The position numbers and the translations under genes were made by a program. The notes beneath the pieces were generated by a model. It was not told the origin of the DNA. It did no database searches and saw nothing but the letters and a program-made list of their open reading frames with translations. A stretch of DNA of 8,281 nucleotides from Planctomycetota bacterium. Lineage in GTDB: Bacteria > Planctomycetota > Phycisphaerae > Sedimentisphaerales > Anaerobacaceae. The first letter of the stretch is position 1. The number at the start of each line of letters is the position of its first letter. The stretch covers positions 1 to 8,281 of the forward strand of contig JADFHU010000210.1 of the NCBI GenBank assembly GCA_022567055.1, read 5' to 3'. This document shows, piece after piece, positions 1 through 5,307 of this stretch.

Positions 1-7
1 CGGCTTA

Positions 8-83
8 TTCTGCGTCTGGACGGCGTCAGGCTCCATCGACCGTCCTCGGACGGCCTGCTTCGCCTTCCTTGCCAGTCGCAGAA
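8..83. repeat. Nested imperfect palindrome (possible REP/MITE-like or structured RNA element)
   Basis: The outer arms TTCTGCGTCTGG (8-19) and CCAGTCGCAGAA (72-83) are reverse complements with one mismatch. Nested inside are GGCG (22-25) with CGCC (61-64), CAGG (27-30) with CCTG (54-57), and CCGTC (40-44) with GACGG (49-53) around a 4-base loop. All four helices are compatible, so either strand could fold into one long interrupted hairpin. No convincing protein is encoded here. The structure is seen directly. That it is a dispersed repeat is inference and needs a genome-wide search. Confidence 0.5.
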
Positions 84-123
84 ACGCTCGTTTTCGGTGC
101 TACGATTCATTTTGATAGGCACT

Positions 124-207
124 CTAAGTACCTGCCATCCCTGCGATCGTCATTCCCGCCAAACCGGATAGGACTTCACGACGGGTTGCTGTGGGCTCTG
201 TTTTCAT
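124..207 (-). pseudogene. Truncated Tat-signal reading frame, 27 codons
   Basis: The minus strand has AGGAGGTG at ideal spacing before ATG at 207. The translation starts MKTEPTATRREVLSGLAG and ends at an amber stop (126-124). The twin arginine followed by E-V-L and a short hydrophobic stretch (about residues 15-26) is a Tat-type export signal. In a normal Tat substrate a mature domain would follow; here there is none, and a second in-frame TAG comes soon after. The frame is divergent from the B12-riboswitch operon and has its own sigma70-like promoter. It may be the 5' remnant of a gene deleted or disrupted near the palindrome at 8-83. A genuine small membrane peptide or a sequencing error cannot be excluded. 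The translation and signals are seen; the pseudogene status is inferred. Confidence 0.5.
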
Positions 208-244
208 GATTCACACCTCCTAAGGTTCTATGGACAGTGCCGGC

Positions 245-274
245 ATGATACCGCATTGCCAGGATGGATGGCAA
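245..274 (-). promoter_or_regulatory. Sigma70-like promoter of the truncated Tat frame
   Basis: Read on the minus strand, TTGCCA (274-269) is followed after 18 bases by TATCAT (250-245), giving a start near 238 and a leader of about 30 bases. The -35 hexamer is one arm of a dyad, TTGCCA (256-261) and TGGCAA (269-274) separated by 7 bases, which could be an operator. The nine bases CTTGCCATC around this -35 recur at the divergent promoter (342-350). Confidence 0.4.
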
Positions 275-342
275 GACCAAGCCGAAAACGACAATGCCTG
301 CGCAGGGAGAACCGGAAAAAAACGCCATTCTCCATATTTGTC

Positions 343-370
343 TTGCCATCGCCTTATCGGACCCTATACT
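343..370 (+). promoter_or_regulatory. Sigma70-like promoter of the B12-riboswitch transcript
   Basis: TTGCCA (343-348) is separated by 16 bases from TATACT (365-370). Transcription would start near 377, some 20 bases before the aptamer, which fits a riboswitch leader. A TTGACA at 384-389 is closer to the aptamer but has no recognisable -10 at the right distance, so I prefer this pair. Confidence 0.45.
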
Positions 371-394
371 CCAGGACAGTTCTTTGACAATTTG

Positions 395-592
395 AGATAC
401 GTTACAGGTCCCTGAAGTCCAGGGATGCGAAAATGGGAACGCGGTGAAAATCCGCGACGGTCGCGCCGCTGTAAGCGTTCTGTTCGGTGAAAATTCCGGA
501 AATCCTCACGGTATCATGCCACTGTTTGGTCAGACAAACGGGAAGGCCCCTTGAGGTAGAGCGCAAGTCAGAAAACCTGCCTCGATACGTAC
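395..592 (+). ncRNA. Cobalamin (B12) riboswitch aptamer
   Basis: The conserved core of the cobalamin riboswitch family is present in order: AAAATGGGAA (430-439), a GCGG/CCGC hairpin enclosing TGAAAAT (441-455), CGCCGCTGTAAG (464-475), GGGAAGG (540-546) and the B12 box AAGTCAGAAAACCTGCCT (565-582). CAGGT (405-409) pairs with ACCTG (575-579) as the closing P1-type helix. In this family, binding of adenosylcobalamin or a related corrinoid usually turns the downstream gene off. The aptamer lies upstream of an intrinsic terminator and the secreted dockerin gene, so control by transcription attenuation is likely. The exact ends are approximate. Confidence 0.95.
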
Positions 593-618
593 TGTGCATT
601 AATGAGTTCTCGCGATTT

Positions 619-707
619 GGAACGTGGTGTAAGGTCTTCGAGCGTTTGCTGATATTGCCCTTTCTCAGGGATAGCATCTTTCGGTAATCAATAGAGTCCA
701 CTGTTTC
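619..707 (+). promoter_or_regulatory. Candidate antiterminator helix of the B12 riboswitch
   Basis: GGAACGTGG (619-627) can pair with CCACTGTTTC (698-707), giving nine pairs with one bulged T (702) and one G-T wobble. That would tie up the 5' arm of the terminator and let transcription continue. The nine bases CCACTGTTT of the terminator arm also occur inside the aptamer (519-527), where they could instead capture 620-627. The complementarity is visible; the switching role is inferred. Confidence 0.4.
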
Positions 708-729
708 TTCGGGAACAGTGGACTTTTTT
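695..729 (+). terminator. Intrinsic terminator (riboswitch expression platform)
   Basis: AGTCCACTGTTTC (695-707) pairs with GGAACAGTGGACT (712-724) over 13 bases with one G-T wobble, closed by a stable C(TTCG)G tetraloop (708-711). A run of T residues (724-729) follows at once. It sits about 100 bases after the B12 box and 113 bases before the dockerin gene, the usual position for the off-state hairpin of a transcription-attenuating riboswitch. Confidence 0.92.
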
Positions 730-842
730 ATTGCGCATGGAGACAGGACCACAGAAAGGAGATGTGGAGCCGGCAAAAGAATGGTTGGATGACGAACCAT
801 GGAAACCACAAGTGGACTGTCTATTCTTATGGAGTTGATGAA

Positions 843-2390
843 ATGAGCATTAAGCAACTATGTGTATTGAGCATGTTATCTGTACTGAGTGCCTCGGCCT
901 CCGCCGAGCCTATAGAAGTGGGATCGGGCGTAAACGAAGCGAAGGTCCATGTGGAGTGGGCCGACGGCTACCGTGTCGACTTCCTCGTCCACTTCGGAGA
1001 GGTGGAAACGACCACGCTCACCGGTCTGGAACTCATGGACATTGTCGAGGCAGAGACGGAACTGACCACGGTGCGGAGCGACTTCGGATTCGGGGTGTTC
1101 ATCGACGGCATCACTTTTCTGGGGCACAGCGACGTCGGTTTCGGCGGCGGCGACCTCTGGTGGCACTACTGGGAGGGCGACGCACGCGACAATTCGCAGT
1201 GGATGTCCTCTTTGACCGGTGCCGCGGCCAGGCGGCTGGGACATGGCGACGCCGATGGCTGGGTTTACGGCCATGGCATTGCGCCTCAGCTCGAGGTGGC
1301 GCTACCCTTCCTGGACGGCTATAGCCAGTATGCCTTCGATGCCAATGACTTCGCCACCGAGGTGGTGGCCTATGAACCGACTTCGGTCTTCCTCGACTGG
1401 CTGTCGGGCGGCGCCCTCGACGACCCGAACACCGTGCTGGGTCGCCCCACCGTGGATACCACAGGCGACGACTGGTTGGCGCCCATCGATACCCCCCTCC
1501 CGGTGGTGCCGGTCTACCCTGCCTTCCGAGAGTTCGAGATCATCTACCTGGGTGAAGGGGGCAGTGTCACACTCGCCTTCAATCACCCCGTTCGAGATGA
1601 CGAACACAATCCCTATGGCATTGACTTTATTGTCTTTGGCAACGCCAGTCAGAATCAGGGTGGCACACAGGGTTGGAACAACGGGGACCCGCGCGAGGCG
1701 GTTGTGAGCGAGTCCCATGGCAGTGAACCTGGCGTGGTGTCGGTCAGCCAGGATGGGACGACTTGGTATAGCTTTACCACAGATCCCAACTTCATGGCGG
1801 ACCACCAGGACTTCATCAAGCTACCCTCTGGGGCCTCCGGGGACAGCGACGGCCCCTTCGCCGACACATTCGCCCCCACGCTGGGACGGGTCTACAACCC
1901 TGCCGATCCCGACGGCTCCCTCGGTCCCTGGAACCAATGGTGGTCCGAGCCGACGAATCCCACCCTGCCGCTGGATCCAGGCCTCTCTTTCGCGTCCTTC
2001 GCCGGCAAATCGGTCGCACGTATCGCGGAGACCTATGGTGACTCCGCCGGGGGTACGGGCTTTGACATCGGTCGCCTGGATCTCCCTGCCGATCCCAACA
2101 CCGGGAAAAAGTGGTTTTCCTACGTACGGATTGACGATGGACCCGGGGCCGGCTCTGCCGAAATTGATGCGGTCTCCGACGTGAGTGCCCCCGGAGACTA
2201 TAAGCACCCGGCGCCCCTCGGCGACGTCAACGGTGATTTCTGCGTGGACATCCAGGACGCCGCCCTGGTAGCGGAATTCTGGGGGACAGACACCCCGGAC
2301 GTCGATGTCAACGGCGACGGTCTTGTGGACATCCTCGATCTGGGGCTTGTGTTGGATCTTCTGGGCAGTTGTACCTGGGGATCTCCTTAA
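843..2390 (+). CDS. Secreted dockerin-containing surface protein under B12-riboswitch control
   Basis: The product has 515 residues. The start at 843 follows GGAG (831-834) by 8 bases and opens a Sec signal peptide, with likely cleavage after Ala21 (S-A-S-A, then E-P). An in-frame ATG at 762 has its AGGAG directly against the codon and would bury the signal, so I reject it. Residues 22-150 hold an aromatic- and glycine-rich domain with WWHYW (106-110) and DGW (138-140). Residues about 195-450 carry GEGGSVTLAF (237-246), DFIVFGNA (261-268), SQDGTTW (302-308), YGDSAGGTGFDIGRL (398-412) and FSYVRID (425-431). I recall this pattern from secreted 'cell surface proteins' near B12 riboswitches in other phyla; that is recollection, not a search. 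Residues 458-510 form a type I dockerin with two calcium loops starting DVNGD (461-465) and DVNGD (488-492). The product is probably outside the cytoplasm and made when corrinoid is scarce. Corrinoid binding is inference. No cohesin partner lies in the window. Confidence 0.85.
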   Translation: MSIKQLCVLSMLSVLSASASAEPIEVGSGVNEAKVHVEWADGYRVDFLVHFGEVETTTLTGLELMDIVEAETELTTVRSDFGFGVFIDGITFLGHSDVGFGGGDLWWHYWEGDARDNSQWMSSLTGAAARRLGHGDADGWVYGHGIAPQLEVALPFLDGYSQYAFDANDFATEVVAYEPTSVFLDWLSGGALDDPNTVLGRPTVDTTGDDWLAPIDTPLPVVPVYPAFREFEIIYLGEGGSVTLAFNHPVRDDEHNPYGIDFIVFGNASQNQGGTQGWNNGDPREAVVSESHGSEPGVVSVSQDGTTWYSFTTDPNFMADHQDFIKLPSGASGDSDGPFADTFAPTLGRVYNPADPDGSLGPWNQWWSEPTNPTLPLDPGLSFASFAGKSVARIAETYGDSAGGTGFDIGRLDLPADPNTGKKWFSYVRIDDGPGAGSAEIDAVSDVSAPGDYKHPAPLGDVNGDFCVDIQDAALVAEFWGTDTPDVDVNGDGLVDILDLGLVLDLLGSCTWGSP

Positions 2391-2407
2391 ACACGATCGC
2401 TTGAACG

Positions 2408-2444
2408 TGACGGGCCAGTCTTCAGGCTGGCTCGTCAGTCTTTT
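2408..2444 (+). terminator. Hairpin with short T-run between the dockerin and pseudopilin genes
   Basis: TGACGGGCCAGTC (2408-2420) pairs with GGCTGGCTCGTCA (2425-2437) around the loop TTCA, with two G-T wobbles. It is followed by GTCTTTT (2438-2444). The T-run is short and interrupted, so it may be a partial terminator or 3'-end-stabilising structure that lowers expression of the next gene rather than ending the transcript. Confidence 0.6.
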
Positions 2445-2472
2445 CGGGCAGGGAAGGCTCGTAGGACAACAG

Positions 2473-3270
2473 ATGGCCCTGAAAACTCAACACAGAACCC
2501 GCGCAGTGACACTCATTGAAGTGCTCGTCGTGATATCGACGACGGCCCTGCTACTGGGGGTGTTGCTTCCCTCCCTGCGGGCCGCCCGCGCGCAGACGCG
2601 TCGAACAGTGTGCCTGAGCAATCTACGGCAGATGGCGATCGCAGCCCAGAATTACACCCAACTCAATGACGAGTACTATCCTCCGGCCTACCTCACCGAA
2701 CGCATCGATGGCGTGCAATACTACCGCGCCTGGGACTTCACAAGTTGGCGGGTGTGGAGTGGAGCGACGGCCGTGCGTCACGTGAAACCGGGCTTCCTGT
2801 GGATGGGTCTGACCATCGGCAAGGTGCAGCAGTGTCCCTCCTATGGGGGAGACACCAATTCATTCGAGGATCCCTACTCCGGCTACAACTACAACATCAG
2901 CTTCATTGGTCGCAATGAAACGACTTCCCCCGTAGGGACCGCCAAGGCCACCGAAGTTCGTCACCCCGCCCAAACCGCCCTCTTCGGCGACGGCCAGTAT
3001 GAAGACGGGGCGAATAAGTTTATGCGCGCGCCCTACGGGAATCCGCGTGATGCCAGTTTCAGCGATGCCTTTCGGCATGCCGGTGTGCAGGGCTTTCGGC
3101 ACCTAGGGCAAACCAATGCGGCCTTCTGCGATGGGAGCGTGCGCTCACTGGCCGTGGTTTACACGGAGACGGAGGCCAGCGCAAAGGCTATCCTGGACAA
3201 GCACAACGAGGAGGCTGAGGTGCTTATCGGGTTTCTATCGGAGGACAACCGGCTTTATGATCTCGACTGA
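2473..3270 (+). CDS. Pseudopilin-like protein with prepilin-type N terminus and H-x9-DG motif
   Basis: The product has 265 residues. ATG at 2473 follows AGGA (2463-2466) at 6 bases; longer frames lack a signal. The N terminus has a short basic leader, the prepilin signature VTLIEV (12-17) with the key Glu16 at +5, and a hydrophobic helix (17-34). Cleavage would fall between Ala11 and Val12; Ala at -1 is less common than Gly. The tail contains GFRHLGQTNAAFCDG, with His210 and Asp220-Gly221 spaced by nine residues, the H-x9-DG motif of the large DUF1559-type pseudopilin-like group in Planctomycetota and relatives. CPSYGG (121-126) is also typical. Such proteins are expected at the inner membrane or in type II secretion/pilus-like assemblies. 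The gene lies 82 bases after the dockerin gene on the same strand, so it probably shares the B12-controlled transcript, modulated by the hairpin at 2408-2437. Its role with the dockerin protein is unknown. Confidence 0.88.
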   Translation: MALKTQHRTRAVTLIEVLVVISTTALLLGVLLPSLRAARAQTRRTVCLSNLRQMAIAAQNYTQLNDEYYPPAYLTERIDGVQYYRAWDFTSWRVWSGATAVRHVKPGFLWMGLTIGKVQQCPSYGGDTNSFEDPYSGYNYNISFIGRNETTSPVGTAKATEVRHPAQTALFGDGQYEDGANKFMRAPYGNPRDASFSDAFRHAGVQGFRHLGQTNAAFCDGSVRSLAVVYTETEASAKAILDKHNEEAEVLIGFLSEDNRLYDLD

Positions 3271-3276
3271 AGGACA

Positions 3277-4191
3277 TCAGTGGATTTCATTTGCATGCAC
3301 TTCGGTATGGTCTTCGATGGCCTCAAGATGACTCGTCACGTGGGCGCCCGGTTCGAGTGTCGTTTCGATGACCTTTTCGATCTCCGTCGCGGCGCGATGG
3401 GCGTCACGGATGGAGGTATCCTGGGGAAAGAGCAGGTGGAAATCAACCCAATGGAGATCTCCCAGGCTTCGATGCCGCAGATGGTGGTACTGGATGCGGC
3501 GCTCCTGGGTCTCTCTTTCCAGGATGTCGATGAGCTGTCTTTGCACCTGCGGATCGGCGGCATCCATGAGGCCGCCGATACTCTTACGAATCAGACCAAA
3601 ACCCGAGAAGAAGATGTTGATGGCAATCAGAATCGCAAATATCGGATCCCAGGGCAACCAGCCTGTCCACAGCGTGACGCCCAATCCGACCAAGACGCCG
3701 ACACTGGTCCAGCAATCGGTGAGCACATGCTTTCCATTTGCCTCCAAGACGATCGATTTCTTCTTCTTCCCCACCCGCAGCAGGTAGACCCCCAACCCCG
3801 CATTGATGACGGCCGCTACTGCGGTGAGTCCGGTGCCCAGCCCCAGATTCTCCAGAGACAATCCACCCATCCACTTCGAAATGGCCTCATAGATGATATA
3901 GCAGGCGGCCAAGACGATCATCGCCCCCTCGAAGCCCGCGGAAAAGAAAGTGATCTTTTCATGCCCATAGAGGTGGCTTTCATCGGGAGGTCTGTAACTC
4001 ACCTTCAGGCTGTAGGCGGCAAAGCCCACGGCGATGACATGGACGACAGACTCCGCCGCATCACTCAAGATGGCGGCAGACCCGGTTATCACGTAGGCGC
4101 CCAACTTGAGCGCCAGCATGAGGAAGCCTACCCACAGGGACAGACTCATGGAGAAGGTCAAGGTTGCACGGTCTTTTTCACTTTTTGACAT
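3277..4191 (-). CDS. Cation diffusion facilitator (CDF) family metal transporter
   Basis: The product has 304 residues, the normal CDF length. It exports divalent metal ions from the cytoplasm, usually in exchange for protons. Six membrane segments lie roughly at 14-36, 39-60, 83-102, 117-138, 155-177 and 182-203, followed by a cytosolic ferredoxin-like domain. TM2 contains LSDAAESVVH (42-51), TM5 contains HVLTD (155-159), and YGHEK (75-79) lies in the TM2-TM3 loop. A lysine-rich stretch (142-145) follows TM4. The C-terminal domain shows HHLRHRSLGDLHWVDFHL (236-253) and PGAHVTSHLE (281-290), standard for the family. By alignment in my head the TM2 metal ligands would be Glu47 and His51, against Asp/Asp or His/Asp in the best-studied zinc exporters, so the metal cannot be called. 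The start is 6 bases after the kinase stop and has no clear ribosome binding site, which suggests translational coupling as the last gene of the operon. Confidence 0.9.
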   Translation of the reverse strand: MSKSEKDRATLTFSMSLSLWVGFLMLALKLGAYVITGSAAILSDAAESVVHVIAVGFAAYSLKVSYRPPDESHLYGHEKITFFSAGFEGAMIVLAACYIIYEAISKWMGGLSLENLGLGTGLTAVAAVINAGLGVYLLRVGKKKKSIVLEANGKHVLTDCWTSVGVLVGLGVTLWTGWLPWDPIFAILIAINIFFSGFGLIRKSIGGLMDAADPQVQRQLIDILERETQERRIQYHHLRHRSLGDLHWVDFHLLFPQDTSIRDAHRAATEIEKVIETTLEPGAHVTSHLEAIEDHTEVHANEIH

Positions 4192-4197
4192 AGGGTC

Positions 4198-5304
4198 TTA
4201 AAGCTCTGTCGCCCAGCGGCGAACGATTTCCCGCATCTGTTCTTCCTGGTCCATGAGCAATTGCACCAAACGGAACTGTGTTCTGCAGCGGTCCAAATTA
4301 TGCCCGACACGGTCGGTCTTAAAGTAGGTGTCCCCCTGCAGAAAATCAATCAAGAAACGCATGCCAATAATGAGGGTCATGTACTGGCCACCCCACACCA
4401 GACTGGCCTGCTCCGCCTTCGTCAAGGCATCGCCGGCGCCTTGGAGAAAACCGCTCACGATGGTCTCAAAGCGACCCAGATCGACCTGCACCAAACTCAG
4501 GTCTCGCTCGTCCTCCGCGACAGTGCTCACGGCAGTCCGCACGATGTCACCGACATCATAGAGGGCCAGGCCCGGCATGACCGTGTCCAAATCGATCACG
4601 CAGAGCGATTCGTCGGTCTCTTCGTGCAACAACACGTTGTTGATCTTGGTGTCGTTGTGCGTGACGCGGATCGGCAGTGCCCCCTGTCGCCGCAGTCGGT
4701 CGGGTCTGAATAGGATGTCGCGTTGTTCGGTCACGAACTGGATTTCAGGCCGGGCCCGCGCCACCCGGGCACAGGGATCCCCGGCGACCAGCGTCGGCAG
4801 GACTTCGTAGCGCTGGGGGCCATCGTGAAAACCGGGGATCGTCTCATGGAGGGGCGGACCGGGAAGGTCGTCCAAGAGCCGCAAGAAGGCACCAAAGGCC
4901 TTGGATGCCTGATAGATCTGTCTCGCAGAAGGCACGCCGTCAATCGTGTGGGCGTGGTCAATCGCGTTCAGCAGGCGCCAGGTACTGCCGCGTTCGTCAC
5001 GGTGCCAATGGCGCCCCGCGTGCGTCATGAAGGGCTGCACGACCATCCCGGCACCCTCGTCCTCCCTGCGACGCTGCAAATGAGCCGTCACCCGAACCAA
5101 GTTTTCCATCAATCTCTCGGGATCCGTAAAGACGTCATGATTGATGCGTTGCAGCACACAGTACCGCCGGCCGGGGCAACCGTCATAGGCCAAGAGGTAG
5201 GTATCGTTGATGTGTCCGGCCCCTAGAGGAAGCACCTCCACCAAGCGACCGGCGCACTGGAATTGGGCGGCGATCGGGGCCAGTTGGCGTTGAAGAGGAT
5301 CCAT
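4198..5304 (-). CDS. NahK-like sugar 1-kinase (phosphotransferase/APH family)
   Basis: The product has 368 residues. It closely resembles N-acetylhexosamine 1-kinase (NahK) and related anomeric sugar kinases, which phosphorylate a free hexose(amine) at C1 with ATP. A nucleotide-loop-like motif LGAGHINDTY lies at 27-36. The catalytic motif VTHNDTKINNVLL (214-226) contains His216-Asn217-Asp218, and the metal-binding CVIDLDTVMPG (235-245) contains Asp238 and Asp240, followed by YDVGD (249-253). The start at 5304 is only 3 bases after the nucleotidyltransferase stop, so the two are likely translated together and in sequence: kinase product (sugar-1-phosphate), then NDP-sugar. The exact sugar (GlcNAc, GalNAc, or a neutral hexose) cannot be read from the sequence. 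No internal damage is visible. Confidence 0.87.
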   Translation of the reverse strand: MDPLQRQLAPIAAQFQCAGRLVEVLPLGAGHINDTYLLAYDGCPGRRYCVLQRINHDVFTDPERLMENLVRVTAHLQRRREDEGAGMVVQPFMTHAGRHWHRDERGSTWRLLNAIDHAHTIDGVPSARQIYQASKAFGAFLRLLDDLPGPPLHETIPGFHDGPQRYEVLPTLVAGDPCARVARARPEIQFVTEQRDILFRPDRLRRQGALPIRVTHNDTKINNVLLHEETDESLCVIDLDTVMPGLALYDVGDIVRTAVSTVAEDERDLSLVQVDLGRFETIVSGFLQGAGDALTKAEQASLVWGGQYMTLIIGMRFLIDFLQGDTYFKTDRVGHNLDRCRTQFRLVQLLMDQEEQMREIVRRWATEL

Positions 5305-5307
5305 CGC

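Noticed and set aside
1..122. Minus-strand frame from GTG 122 or ATG 110 running off the left edge
   Set aside because: No ribosome binding site, arginine- and serine-rich translation, and it runs through the nested palindrome; better explained as non-coding.
124..207. Amber-codon recoding that would extend the Tat frame through TAG
   Set aside because: A second TAG follows shortly, the translation after it is not protein-like, and atpC and atpD both use TAG as their normal stop.
384..389. TTGACA as the -35 of the riboswitch promoter
   Set aside because: No -10-like hexamer lies 16-18 bases downstream, and transcription would begin inside the aptamer.
762..842. 27-residue N-terminal extension of the dockerin protein from ATG 762
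   Set aside because: AGGAG touches the start codon, and the extension would place the signal peptide internally; ATG 843 has a well-spaced GGAG.
402..857. 151-codon minus-strand frame across the riboswitch
   Set aside because: It overlaps the highly conserved cobalamin aptamer and terminator and shows no protein-like features.
3280..4188. 302-codon open frame on the plus strand, antisense to almost the whole CDF gene
   Set aside because: The CDF frame has clear family motifs; the antisense translation has no recognisable domain, no ribosome binding site and looks like a codon-bias shadow.
3277..4191. Cobalt transport linked to the nearby B12 riboswitch
   Set aside because: The CDF gene is on the opposite strand in a different operon, and CDF proteins export metals; nothing ties it to corrinoids.
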